DNA from: Lysinibacillus sp. FSL K6-0232
GTDB taxonomy: Bacteria > Bacillota > Bacilli > Bacillales_A > Planococcaceae
Direction: 5' to 3'
Assembly (NCBI RefSeq): GCF_038008325.1
Contig: NZ_JBBOYW010000001.1
Span: 1,478,001 to 1,542,000 of the forward strand
Length of the DNA stretch: 64,000 nucleotides
Shown here: in pieces, positions 26,553 through 35,167 of the stretch
Numbering within the stretch: position 1 is the stretch's first letter
How the letters are laid out: each line of letters starts with the position of its first letter
Notes under the pieces: generated by a model
Told to the model about the DNA's origin: nothing
The model's database searches: none
Seen by the model: the letters and a program-made list of their open reading frames with translations, nothing else
Made by a program: the position numbers and the translations under genes

Positions 26553-26987
26553 ATCATAGTGCTGAAAGACCTTTTGCTCAAGCGTATGCAGAGCATGCTG
26601 AATATCCTTTATATCCTCTGGCGTTGCATGCTGTATAAGCTGTAAAAAGCGTTCTTCGATACAGGCAAAGGCTTGCGCCATCATTTGTTCACCATCCTTG
26701 GACAAGCGAATATAGTGCTTTCTTCGATCCTCTGTGTCACTAAATTTTTCAATAAGCTGTCTTTCCTGTAATTTGCGTAGTTCACGGCTTGTGTTTGGTA
26801 AGGACATATGCTGGCATTCGCTAATGTCTGTGGGAGTTACAGGCTGACTAACCTTAATATATTCAAGAATTTTATATTGAAGCGGTGTAATATTAGCGAC
26901 CGTTATATGCTGTGTAAGCTTCTGTGTAACTTGATGGAGAGTTGCTGTAAACGTTATAAACTGATGAAATAATGCGCTTTTATCCAA
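26550..26987 (-). CDS. MarR-family transcriptional regulator
   Basis: 145 residues. It has a winged helix-turn-helix with the recognition segment TPTDISECQHMSLPNTSRELRKLQ and the wing region SDTEDRRKHYIRLSKDG, flanked by dimerisation helices at both ends. TTG 26987 is six bases after AGAGGTG; a GTG at 26996 lies inside that site. It is divergent from the NAD(P)H oxidoreductase gene. Two near-identical TTATCA..TGATAA elements in the gap are the likely operators. MarR/quinone-reductase pairs often respond to quinones or aldehydes; that is an inference here. Confidence 0.87.
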   Translation of the reverse strand: MDKSALFHQFITFTATLHQVTQKLTQHITVANITPLQYKILEYIKVSQPVTPTDISECQHMSLPNTSRELRKLQERQLIEKFSDTEDRRKHYIRLSKDGEQMMAQAFACIEERFLQLIQHATPEDIKDIQHALHTLEQKVFQHYD

Positions 26988-27036
26988 TTGAATCACCTCT
27001 TACTGTCAAGATAGCAAAAAACTTATCTTAAAACAA

Positions 27037-27050
27037 TTATCATTTGACAA
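27037..27050. promoter_or_regulatory. Operator 1 for the MarR regulator, covering the -35 box
   Basis: TTATCATTTGACAA differs from a perfect TTATCA..TGATAA palindrome by one base. It overlaps the TTGACA -35 element of the oxidoreductase promoter. Confidence 0.65.
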
Positions 27051-27072
27051 CTAAAATACAGCAGATTATGAT
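27044..27072 (+). promoter_or_regulatory. Sigma-A promoter of the NAD(P)H oxidoreductase gene
   Basis: TTGACA (27044-27049) and TATGAT (27067-27072) are separated by exactly 17 bases. Both flanking sides carry the putative MarR operators. Confidence 0.8.
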
Positions 27073-27076
27073 ATTG

Positions 27077-27090
27077 TTATCAAATGATAA
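27077..27090. promoter_or_regulatory. Operator 2 for the MarR regulator, at the transcription start
   Basis: TTATCAAATGATAA is palindromic apart from its centre. It lies just after the -10 box, 40 bases from operator 1, or nearly four helical turns. Confidence 0.68.
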
Positions 27091-27106
27091 GCAATGGGGG
27101 ATTATG

Positions 27107-27694
27107 ATGAATACATTAATTGTTTATACATATCCAAATCATCAAAGCTTAAATTATGCTTTTTTACAGGAGGTGATAAAGGGCTGTCGTGAAAATCCTG
27201 CTATTGAGGAGCTTCAAATACTTGATTTATACCAAGAGGAATTCGACCCACGTTTAATTTTCCATGAGCAGCAACGACGTCGAGATATGTATCGGGAGCC
27301 GAAAATGGAAAAATATCGTCAGCAGCTTTTATGGGCAGATCAAATTGTCTTTGTTTATCCAATTTGGTGGGGAAGACCCCCAGCAATGCTATTAGGATAT
27401 ATCGATCAATTATTTGCAGCGAATTTTGCCTATCGGGATACAAAGGGGCTATTTCCAGAAGGGCTTTTGACAGGAAAGTCTGTTGTCTGTGTATCGACAA
27501 TGAAGGGACCGACGCATTATCCATTTATTTGGCTGCATAATGCTCATAAAATATTAATGAAAAGAGCGCTCTTTAACTTTGTTGGCATTAAGAAAGTAAA
27601 GTTTTTTGAGTTTGGTCATATGGAAAGTAAAAAGGGAAGGCAGCAGCACAAGCTTCAGAAAATATATCAATATTTTAAAAAAGTAGCTTACTAG
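27107..27694 (+). CDS. NAD(P)H-dependent oxidoreductase, flavodoxin-like fold
   Basis: 195 residues. The family is MdaB/KefF/NQO1-like flavoproteins, which reduce quinones and related compounds with two electrons. The pattern shows an FMN-binding start TLIVYTYPNHQSLNYAF, the core DQIVFVYPIWWGRPPAMLLGYID, and VVCVSTMKGPTHYP. ATG 27107 is six bases after GGGGG; ATG 27104 is directly before it. Its promoter is flanked by two operator-like palindromes, so it is very likely repressed by the divergent MarR protein and induced under electrophile or quinone stress. Confidence 0.86.
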   Translation: MNTLIVYTYPNHQSLNYAFLQEVIKGCRENPAIEELQILDLYQEEFDPRLIFHEQQRRRDMYREPKMEKYRQQLLWADQIVFVYPIWWGRPPAMLLGYIDQLFAANFAYRDTKGLFPEGLLTGKSVVCVSTMKGPTHYPFIWLHNAHKILMKRALFNFVGIKKVKFFEFGHMESKKGRQQHKLQKIYQYFKKVAY

Positions 27695-27700
27695 CAAAAA

Positions 27701-27732
27701 CTCGTGCAAACGTTATTGATCGTTTGCACGAG
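27701..27732 (-). terminator. Terminator of the ABC-exporter/two-component operon
   Basis: CTCGTGCAAACG pairs perfectly with CGTTTGCACGAG around an eight-base loop. On the minus strand five Ts follow. The stem covers the stop codon of the histidine kinase gene at 27713. Confidence 0.85.
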
Positions 27733-28789
27733 CCTGAATAGTATCAATCGGCAATGTTACTGTAAAGATTGTATACGCAGCAAGCTTGCTGTTTACCGTA
27801 ATTGTGCCATGATGCATATCAATAATTTTTTTAACAATGGCTAAGCCTAAGCCACTGCCACCATTTGCGGCTGTTCGTGCTTGCTCAGCCTTATAAAAGC
27901 GTTCGAAAATATGCAATTGCTGTTCCTCTGTTAGACCAATGCCTGTATCTTGTATACGAACAGTGAGTGTGTCGTGCTGCTGTGCGAGCGCTACTGTAAT
28001 TATGCCTTTAGCGGGTGTAAATTTAATGCTATTTGTCAGTAGGTTCATCCATACTTGGTTCATTAAATCCTCATCTGCTGTAATACTGATGGGGTCAAGT
28101 TGAAGGTCAAAGTCTAGCTGCTTTGCCAGCCAGTTTGGTTCAAGGGCTAGTATCACATGGCGTAATTGTTTATCGAGTCGGTAGTGCCTTGCCTCAAATG
28201 GATGGTGCTGTGATTCTAAAGATGTTAGTTTTAGTAAATTTTCACTAATTCTTGATAGACGATAACTTTCCATTTCGATAATCTCTAAGTAATGCTGACG
28301 CTTGTCCGCAGGTAAATTAATATTTTTTAAGGCTTTGGCAAAGCCGTTAATAGATGTTAAAGGTGACTGAATTTCATGGGAAACATTTGAAATAAATTCC
28401 TGACGCATTCTTTCCAGCTCACCTAATTCAACAGCCATATGGTTAATGCCATGGATTAATTGTCCAAATTGGTCTTCTTCATCTGCCTTTAGGTCTAGCT
28501 GTATATTGAAATCGCCCTTTGCCATGCGACTTAATGCATCCACAATCGTATCCCAGTAGTTACGTTGTCGGTTCAAGCCAATTAAAAAGATAATAGCCGC
28601 TGAACAGGCAAAGAGCAGAAATACACCAATTACGGTTGTTAGTTGCAGCCAAAAGCCATGAGGCGCTATCTCTAAGCGTCCATATAGCCATGTGGTTGCA
28701 TAATAGGAAATAGCAGCAAAGACAGTATTCGCAATAAGAAACAGGCAAAAAGTGATGATCAATCTTACAAAGAGTCTTCGTTTTCTCAT
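27713..28789 (-). CDS. Sensor histidine kinase (HssS-like)
   Basis: 358 residues. Two membrane helices (about 10-30 and 47-68) leave only a short outside loop of about 15 residues, so sensing is probably within the membrane. A HAMP region follows (about 70-125), then the dimerisation helix with phosphoacceptor in FISNVSHEIQSPLTSI. The ATP domain has NLLTNSIKFTP, DTGIGL, FERFYKAEQ and GGSGLGLAIV. The start overlaps the response regulator stop as ATGA. The pair probably controls the ABC exporter at the head of the same operon. Assignment to the haem-sensing HssS group rests only on the regulator's similarity. Confidence 0.85.
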   Translation of the reverse strand: MRKRRLFVRLIITFCLFLIANTVFAAISYYATTWLYGRLEIAPHGFWLQLTTVIGVFLLFACSAAIIFLIGLNRQRNYWDTIVDALSRMAKGDFNIQLDLKADEEDQFGQLIHGINHMAVELGELERMRQEFISNVSHEIQSPLTSINGFAKALKNINLPADKRQHYLEIIEMESYRLSRISENLLKLTSLESQHHPFEARHYRLDKQLRHVILALEPNWLAKQLDFDLQLDPISITADEDLMNQVWMNLLTNSIKFTPAKGIITVALAQQHDTLTVRIQDTGIGLTEEQQLHIFERFYKAEQARTAANGGSGLGLAIVKKIIDMHHGTITVNSKLAAYTIFTVTLPIDTIQARANDQ

Positions 28790-29463
28790 GTCACGAATTC
28801 CAAACGATAGCCAAGACCACGAATCGTCCGAATAACAAAGCCGCTACTCTCCTGTGGAAAGCGTTCACGAATTCTTTTAATATGGACATCGACTGTACGC
28901 TCATCACCCTCATAATCATAGCCCCAAATTTCTTCAATTAGCTGCTCGCGTGAAAATGTTTTGCCAGCATAGCTTGCCAGTGTAAATAACAGCTCAAACT
29001 CCTTTAAGCGCAGTATAATGATTTCGCCATTGACATGAGCTTCATATGTCTGACGATTAAGCTTAATATTGCCAGCTTCAATAATTTGTGATAGGGAAAT
29101 ATGGTATCGTTTTAAAATGGACTTTACACGTACAATAAGCTCGGCTGGTTCAAATGGCTTGACAAGATAATCATCTGTCCCTAGATGGAAGCCTTTGACC
29201 TTTTGTGCGGTTTCGCCTTTCGCTGTTAGCATCAGGATGGGTAGCTCTGTATGGAATGAACGGATTTCCTCGCACAATGTCCAGCCATCCATATTAGGCA
29301 TCATAATATCCATAATGATCATATCGACTTTTTCAGAGGCTAATGTGGACAGTGCATCCACACCGTCTGTTGCCTCTATCACCTCTAGCCCTTCATTTTG
29401 TAGAAAGACTTTGACTAATTCTCGAATATGCGCATCATCATCCACTACAAGTAGTTTTGTCAT
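28786..29463 (-). CDS. OmpR-family response regulator (HssR-like)
   Basis: 225 residues. The receiver domain (about 1-120) has the acidic pair in VVDDD, the phosphorylated aspartate in IMDIMMPNMDG, and the lysine in DDYLVKPF. A winged-helix DNA-binding domain fills the C-terminus (about 130-225). The strings WGYDYEGDERTVDVHIKR and LKRYHI closely resemble HssR of staphylococci and bacilli, which responds to haem. However, the usual HrtAB exporter is not here; the neighbour is a BmrA-like ABC exporter. ATG 29463 is nine bases after AAGGGA; an upstream in-frame start overlaps the exporter gene. Confidence 0.87.
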   Translation of the reverse strand: MTKLLVVDDDAHIRELVKVFLQNEGLEVIEATDGVDALSTLASEKVDMIIMDIMMPNMDGWTLCEEIRSFHTELPILMLTAKGETAQKVKGFHLGTDDYLVKPFEPAELIVRVKSILKRYHISLSQIIEAGNIKLNRQTYEAHVNGEIIILRLKEFELLFTLASYAGKTFSREQLIEEIWGYDYEGDERTVDVHIKRIRERFPQESSGFVIRTIRGLGYRLEFVT

Positions 29464-29477
29464 GGCAACAAATCCCT

Positions 29478-31235
29478 TCATGATTCCTCTTTAATACGTA
29501 ATTGCTGCTTGGCAAACTCACGATACATCGCATGTGTTTTAAATAGCGTATCATGTGTACCGCAGCCTGTAATATGTCCTTTTTCAACAAATAGTATTTG
29601 ATCGGCATCTACCACTGTTGATAGGCGGTGTGCAATTACTAATGTTGTGCGACCTTGCATTAAATTATCTAATGCCTTTTGTACATAAATTTCTGATTTA
29701 CTGTCTAAGCTTGAGGTTGCTTCATCCAGCATTAATATTTGCGGGTCACGCAGCAGGGCTCTAGCTATTGAAATACGTTGACGCTGTCCTCCAGATAGCT
29801 TAATGCCTCGTTCCCCAACCTCTGTATCGAATTGCTGTGGCAGCTCATAAATAAATTGGTCCGCATAAGCCATTTTTGCCACGCTTTCCAGCTCTTCATC
29901 AGATACATCGCGTTCAATTCCGTAGCAAATATTGTCACGAATTGTTCCTGAGAGCAATGCACTTTCCTGAGCGACATAGCCAATTTGACTGCGCCAAGAG
30001 TGGAGTGAAAAGGCTTCAATTGGCGTATCTCCTAGCGTGATACTGCCGCCAGTTGGCTGATAGTAGCGCTCTAATAGAGAAAAGGTAGTTGTTTTACCAC
30101 CGCCACTTGGCCCTACAATAGCCGTCACCTTGCCTGGCTCAATGGTGAAGTTAATATCGGATAAAATCGGTTCTTCACCATAAGAAAAATCAATGCTTTT
30201 TAAATGAATAGGTTGATCCACCTTTTCTAATGTTAAGCCATCGTGGATATGCTCTTCTTCATGCTCCAGCAATGTGCTAATACGCTCTGTAGCTCCCATT
30301 GCTTTTTGAAGCTGTGTAAAGAACATCGTTAATTGCGTCATTGGCATAATAATTTGGATTAAATATAAAATAAATGCCACCATATCACCAGCAGTTAGTT
30401 CACCAGAGGAAACACGTACACCGCCATAGCCAATAATGGCAACAAGCACGGACATTAAGACAAGGGAAATTAATGGTGAAATTAACGCATGAATTTTTGC
30501 CTCTTTTAAACCAAATGTAAAAAGGGTTGTAATGCCTTTTTTTCCACGCTCATATTCGACATGTTCAGCATTAGAAGCCTTTACTAAACGTGTTTCAGGT
30601 AAAACCTGATTTAATATCGCTGTAAATTTCGCAGTTTCATCCTGCATCCCCTTAGAAATCACAAACATGCGTTTACCAAGCAGCATTAAAATAATCATTG
30701 CCAGCGGTACAGCAATCAGCATGACTAATGTCATTTTCCAATCTAAAATTAACAGAATAATAATGGAACCAACAATGGAAATCACGCCTGATAAACAGTT
30801 TGCTAAATGCTCAGTAATCAGCTCTTTGACAACGGCTGTGTCGTTGGTTACACGGCTTAATGTTTCACCTGTATCATGTTCATCGTAATAGGGGATGGGT
30901 AAATGCAGTAGCTTGCGCCAAAGCTGATCGCGTAATTTCGCTACAACATGATGCCCAACTCGATTCAAATAATAAATGGATAATCCACTTGCAATCGCTT
31001 GTGCAATAAAGGCAATACCAAGTAAAACGATTTGCCAATAATTAAGGGATGCTAATGAAAAGCCATCCACCAATTGTTTTGTAAATAACGGTACGACAAA
31101 GCCAACGCCCGTTGTTGCTAAACTCATTACTAAAGCGATAATAAGTAACCAAATCGGAGGCTCCGCTTGTTTCACTAACTGGATAAAGCGTCGCCAGTCT
31201 TGTTTTTTTGTTGTTGTTTGTGCTATCTCTTGCAA
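29478..31235 (-). CDS. Multidrug-type ABC exporter, fused membrane and ATPase domains (BmrA-like)
   Basis: 585 residues. Six membrane helices (about 30-315) are followed by an ATPase domain (about 345-580) with Walker [11 protein letters not shown]-loop, signature [10 protein letters not shown], Walker [14 protein letters not shown] and the H-loop IAHRLSTV. Size and layout match homodimeric drug or lipid exporters such as BmrA and LmrA. The start is TTG 31235 with AAAGGAGG nine bases upstream. It leads an operon with the response regulator (14-base gap) and the kinase, so it is probably their target. The substrate is unknown. Confidence 0.9.
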   Translation of the reverse strand: MQEIAQTTTKKQDWRRFIQLVKQAEPPIWLLIIALVMSLATTGVGFVVPLFTKQLVDGFSLASLNYWQIVLLGIAFIAQAIASGLSIYYLNRVGHHVVAKLRDQLWRKLLHLPIPYYDEHDTGETLSRVTNDTAVVKELITEHLANCLSGVISIVGSIIILLILDWKMTLVMLIAVPLAMIILMLLGKRMFVISKGMQDETAKFTAILNQVLPETRLVKASNAEHVEYERGKKGITTLFTFGLKEAKIHALISPLISLVLMSVLVAIIGYGGVRVSSGELTAGDMVAFILYLIQIIMPMTQLTMFFTQLQKAMGATERISTLLEHEEEHIHDGLTLEKVDQPIHLKSIDFSYGEEPILSDINFTIEPGKVTAIVGPSGGGKTTTFSLLERYYQPTGGSITLGDTPIEAFSLHSWRSQIGYVAQESALLSGTIRDNICYGIERDVSDEELESVAKMAYADQFIYELPQQFDTEVGERGIKLSGGQRQRISIARALLRDPQILMLDEATSSLDSKSEIYVQKALDNLMQGRTTLVIAHRLSTVVDADQILFVEKGHITGCGTHDTLFKTHAMYREFAKQQLRIKEES

Positions 31236-31329
31236 AGAAATATGCCTCCTTTATACGCTTAATTGCTACGGCTTTTACTATAACACTACTCTATGAACTG
31301 AATATGAAATGGTAAACAATGCTCAACAT

Positions 31330-31366
31330 AAAAAGCTATTGAGCGAATATGAATCAGCTCAATAGC
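31330..31366 (-). terminator. Terminator after the multicopper oxidase gene
   Basis: GCTATTGAGC and GCTCAATAGC form a perfect 10-bp stem with a 12-base loop. On the minus strand five Ts follow. Confidence 0.85.
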
Positions 31367-31374
31367 ACTATTGA

Positions 31375-33075
31375 TTATATTGCTGTATGGGATGGTAGGA
31401 AAAGCAGGGGGCTATGCTGTGTATTATTGCCGATATGAAGAGCTATTGCCTCTTGTGTCGTTTCTTCTTTGACTGGATGATGAGCAATCATTTCTTGCTG
31501 TGCTACAGGTTGTGTGATGGCTGCATGTGGCTGCTGCACGGCATGCATATCCTTGATCACAAGAATTGGACGCATCATATCATGATCTTCATGCTCAAGG
31601 AAGTGACAATGCCACATATAATGACCGCTAAAATCCTTCCAATGCATAATAATTTTGGTGACTTTGCTGGCATCAGCTTTCACGGTATCTTTCCAGCCAA
31701 GCTCATAATCACGTGGTGCTTCAGGCGGCCCTGTAAAAACTAGCCTTCCTTCATTTTCATAGAGCTCCACATCAAAGGGTCTACGCTCTAAAATTTTAAA
31801 TTGCACAAGATGGAGATGTATTGGGTGGACAAAGGGTGTGGTATTAATAAAGCTCCATATTTCAATACTATCTAAGGCTGGCTTTTCTGTGACAGGGTCA
31901 TGATACATATGATTGCCTAATAGTAGCATTGGTCGCCCAAATTCATCGGTTGTTGCAGTTAATGGCAATTGCCGATCAATATGCGCATGATGCGGATGTA
32001 AATCCATTGCCATAGCGAGCCGCTCTGGAATTTCACTAGTATCTTCGCCCTTTAAAGGCACAGTTACTCGAAACTGCATAATAACATTTGTATGCTCATC
32101 ACTAAAATCTGTATCGGTATTCAGCAAAGTAATAGCCTGCCCCTCACAGCCTGAAAAATCAATAATAATATCTGTACGTTCAGCAGGCAGCAGCTCCACA
32201 GCTTGAATATCCTGTGGTGTAGCTAAAAAGCCGCCATCTGTGCCAATTTGAATCATTGGCTGGTCATTTGACAGGCTAAGTATATAGCCTCTGCGATTGG
32301 AACCATTGAGCAAGCGAAAGCGATATTTACGTGGCTCCACATTAAGATAGGGCCATAGCTTGCCATTCACAACAATGGTATTGCCGACAAAGCCAGGTGT
32401 AATGGATGGATGAACATCTACAGGGAATGGTGGCTCATCTGGATAAAATAATGAGCCATCTTCATGAAAGGATTTATCTTGAATTAATATAGGATATTCG
32501 TAGTCGCCACATGGCAGATGACAGCGTTGTTCTAGCGCATCTCTTACTAAATAAAAGCCTGCTAAACCTGCATAGACATTTAAACGTGTTAATGCCATTG
32601 CGTGGTCATGATACCATAGTGTAGCAGCAGGCTGATGATTGGTATATTCATGGATTTCCTTGTTAAATTTTGGACCTGTTTGACGGTAATCTCTTGTATA
32701 CCATGCCTCTGGGTGTCCATCACTTTCCCAATCGACTTTGGCGCCGTGTAAATGTGTAACCGTTCTTACTTCTGGTGAATCACTGGCAGCATGTAGTGAA
32801 AAATCGACTGGCAAAAAGTGCTGTAAAGGTAGTTGATTTTTATATTTTACATAGGTTGTTTGATCTTTTATAGCTTCAATCGTTGGTCCTGGATAAAGCC
32901 CATTATAGCCCCAAATCATTGAGAGTGGAAAATCCTTATGAAAACGATGCTCTCCCGCCATCATTACTAACTCATAATAATTATATTTTTTAGGCTTCGC
33001 GACAATAGGCTTAGGTAGTTCATCGACGAATTTGGGAATTGTTGCTGGGTCAGCAGGATTAATAGGTGTACTCAA
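31375..33075 (-). CDS. CotA-like multicopper oxidase (laccase / bilirubin oxidase type)
   Basis: 566 residues. All four copper-ligand motifs are present: THLHGAK and LWYHDHA in the first domain, HPIHLHLV and WHCHFLEHEDHDMM in the third. The last segment holds the type 1 copper cysteine and methionine. No signal peptide is seen, as in spore-coat CotA, so it is probably cytoplasmic in the mother cell or coat-bound. About 45 residues follow the last copper motif; they are rich in histidine, glutamine and alanine and longer than in B. subtilis CotA. The start is TTG 33075, 11 bases after AAGGGATG. It oxidises phenols, bilirubin-like compounds or Mn(II) in known relatives. Confidence 0.9.
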   Translation of the reverse strand: MSTPINPADPATIPKFVDELPKPIVAKPKKYNYYELVMMAGEHRFHKDFPLSMIWGYNGLYPGPTIEAIKDQTTYVKYKNQLPLQHFLPVDFSLHAASDSPEVRTVTHLHGAKVDWESDGHPEAWYTRDYRQTGPKFNKEIHEYTNHQPAATLWYHDHAMALTRLNVYAGLAGFYLVRDALEQRCHLPCGDYEYPILIQDKSFHEDGSLFYPDEPPFPVDVHPSITPGFVGNTIVVNGKLWPYLNVEPRKYRFRLLNGSNRRGYILSLSNDQPMIQIGTDGGFLATPQDIQAVELLPAERTDIIIDFSGCEGQAITLLNTDTDFSDEHTNVIMQFRVTVPLKGEDTSEIPERLAMAMDLHPHHAHIDRQLPLTATTDEFGRPMLLLGNHMYHDPVTEKPALDSIEIWSFINTTPFVHPIHLHLVQFKILERRPFDVELYENEGRLVFTGPPEAPRDYELGWKDTVKADASKVTKIIMHWKDFSGHYMWHCHFLEHEDHDMMRPILVIKDMHAVQQPHAAITQPVAQQEMIAHHPVKEETTQEAIALHIGNNTQHSPLLFLPSHTAI

Positions 33076-33348
33076 AACATCACATCCCTTATTAAAAATA
33101 GCTAATTATTCCATCATATGGGTAAAGATAATAGAACATCGGGACAAAAATGGAGAAGCGCATAAAAATTACCACTAATAAGAAACTTTTTGATTAAAAA
33201 AGAGATCCTATAAAAGTAAGTAGGGCACTTGTATGAATGATCAGGAAAACTAGTAATATCATATTTTAGCAACATAAAATTAAGAAACACGACAGCACAA
33301 AATTGTTGTATAATATTGTGGTATGAGGAAAGAAAGCAGGTTGACAAA

Positions 33349-33450
33349 ATGAAAAGCAAAATGAATGGTACCGTAGCTGTGAATACATACAAACAGCAAC
33401 TATATGCTATGCAAAATCAGCTTGATAGGAAACATAAGGTGACTGTATGA
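33349..33450 (+). CDS. Possible 33-residue leader protein coupled to ypmB
   Basis: An ATG at 33349, after AGCAGG, opens a frame of 33 codons. It ends in a TGA that overlaps the ypmB start as ATGA. The peptide is basic and polar (MKSKMNGTVAVNTYKQQL and so on). It occupies the place of ypmA in B. subtilis but does not resemble it by eye. The coupling suggests it is translated; no function can be assigned. Confidence 0.45.
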   Translation: MKSKMNGTVAVNTYKQQLYAMQNQLDRKHKVTV

Positions 33451-33929
33451 AAAACTGGTTGATTTTCATTTCTGTCTTTATTGTTTCATTGTCACTTGTC
33501 ATTAGCGTTTTAGTACTCTGGAAAGCCGAGGCTCCATTTCGTTCAATTGAAGAACAGGCTGAACAGCTGGCAATCGATGCCAAAGCTCTTGCAGCTGTAT
33601 CGGAGTCCTACACATATAATGGCAAACATTCGTATGTTACCGTGTTCGGGGTAGACGAATATGGTGATAAAAAAGCTGTCTTTGTCCCAACGAATCTGGA
33701 CGAGGATTCTATTCAGGAAGTGTTATTAGAAGATGGTATTACGGAAAAGCAAGCATTATCGGTTTTTAAAAATGAAGGAAATGTACAAAAAGTCCTCCAC
33801 ATGAAATTAGGCTATGAGGAGCCTGGGGCAGTTTGGGAAATTACCTATCTAAACGACCATGACCAGCTTAACTATGTCTATATTCTGTTTAAGGATGGCA
33901 ACTGGTGGAAACGTATAACGAATTTATAA
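33447..33929 (+). CDS. ypmB: YpmB-like membrane-anchored protein with PepSY-type domain
   Basis: 160 residues. One N-terminal membrane helix (about 4-24) anchors a soluble outside region made of two similar alpha/beta repeats (YVTVFGVDEYGDKKAVFVP, then VWEITYLNDHDQLNYVYILF). This is the PepSY/YpmB pattern seen in B. subtilis YpmB, which also lies directly before aspB. The function is unknown. It is 16 bases upstream of aspB and probably in the same operon. Confidence 0.85.
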   Translation: MKNWLIFISVFIVSLSLVISVLVLWKAEAPFRSIEEQAEQLAIDAKALAAVSESYTYNGKHSYVTVFGVDEYGDKKAVFVPTNLDEDSIQEVLLEDGITEKQALSVFKNEGNVQKVLHMKLGYEEPGAVWEITYLNDHDQLNYVYILFKDGNWWKRITNL

Positions 33930-33945
33930 GAGGAGTAGATTCTGA

Positions 33946-35139
33946 ATGAAAAATGTATTAGCAAATCGTGTAAAAACTTTAACACCATCTTCAACATTAG
34001 CCATTACTGCAAAAGCAAAAGCATTGAAAGAACAAGGGATTGATGTAATCGGTTTAGGAGCTGGTGAACCAGACTTTAATACACCTCAAAATATTTTACA
34101 TGCAGCCACTGCATCAATGGAAAAGGGTTATACAAAATATACACCTGCTGGCGGACTTCCCGTTTTAAAACAAGCTATTATTGATAAGCTTCAACGTGAT
34201 AACAGCCTTGCCTATCAGCCAAATGAAGTAATTATTGGTGTTGGGGCAAAGCATATTTTATACACACTATTCCAAGTGATTTTAAATGATGGCGACGAAG
34301 TCATTATTCCGATCCCTTACTGGGTATCCTATCCTGAACAAGTAAAGCTAGCAGGTGGTGTACCTGTATATGTAGAGAGCACAGGTGAACAAGGCTATAA
34401 AATTACAGCTGACCAACTACGTGCGGCAATCACAGAGAAAACAAAGGCGGTTATTATCAATTCACCTAGCAACCCATCAGGTATGATTTATTCTCGTGAG
34501 GAGCTAGCAGAACTTGCTTCTGTCGCAGAAGAAAAAGATATTTTAATCGTGTCAGATGAAATTTATGAGAAGCTTGTATACAATGGTATTGAGCATTTTT
34601 CAATTGCACAGCTCTCTGATGCAGTGAAAGCACGTACAATCGTTGTAAATGGTGTGGCAAAATCCCACTCTATGACAGGCTGGCGTATTGGCTATGCGGC
34701 AGGAGATGCAACTATTATTAAAGCAATGACTGACCTTGCATCCCACTCGACATCTAATGCGACAACAACAGCACAATATGCAACTGTGGAGGCGTATAAT
34801 GGTCCACAAGACGCAGTAGAGGAAATGCGTCAAGCGTTTGAATCACGTCTTGAAAAAATTTATCCGCAGTTAAGCGCAATTCCTGGCTTCCAAGTGTTAA
34901 AGCCACAGGGTGCATTCTACTTATTCCCAGACGTAGCAGAAGCTATGGCACACACTGGTTACGATTCAGTAGATGCATTCGCTGCGGATATTTTAACAGA
35001 GGCGAACGTAGCAGTGGTTCCGGGCTCTGGCTTTGGCACACCAACTACAATGCGATTATCCTATGCTACATCTTTAGAATTATTAGAAGAGGCAGTCCGT
35101 CGTATTGATGCATTTGTAAAATCAAAATGGCAAGACTAA
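33946..35139 (+). CDS. aspB: Pyridoxal-phosphate aspartate aminotransferase
   Basis: 397 residues. A class I aminotransferase that links aspartate and oxaloacetate. Key features are [10 protein letters not shown] near residue 38, the NSPSNPSG motif, DEIYEKLVY, and [17 protein letters not shown], where the lysine binds pyridoxal phosphate. The substrate arginine lies in TMRLSYA. Length and neighbours (ypmB before, asnS after) match B. subtilis aspB. Placing asparaginyl-tRNA synthetase next to the aspartate enzyme is conserved in Bacillales. Confidence 0.94.
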   Translation: MKNVLANRVKTLTPSSTLAITAKAKALKEQGIDVIGLGAGEPDFNTPQNILHAATASMEKGYTKYTPAGGLPVLKQAIIDKLQRDNSLAYQPNEVIIGVGAKHILYTLFQVILNDGDEVIIPIPYWVSYPEQVKLAGGVPVYVESTGEQGYKITADQLRAAITEKTKAVIINSPSNPSGMIYSREELAELASVAEEKDILIVSDEIYEKLVYNGIEHFSIAQLSDAVKARTIVVNGVAKSHSMTGWRIGYAAGDATIIKAMTDLASHSTSNATTTAQYATVEAYNGPQDAVEEMRQAFESRLEKIYPQLSAIPGFQVLKPQGAFYLFPDVAEAMAHTGYDSVDAFAADILTEANVAVVPGSGFGTPTTMRLSYATSLELLEEAVRRIDAFVKSKWQD

Positions 35140-35167
35140 TCCTTCTAATCGACTTTGGAGGATTTCT

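Noticed and set aside
2302..33348. Prophage or integrative element covering the accessory block
   Set aside because: No integrase, recombinase, terminase, structural phage gene, tRNA attachment site or flanking repeat was seen.
33114..33392. Minus-strand frame of 92 codons upstream of ypmB
   Set aside because: No ribosome site, unusual composition rich in Phe, Leu and Cys, and it overlaps the better supported plus-strand small gene and promoter region.
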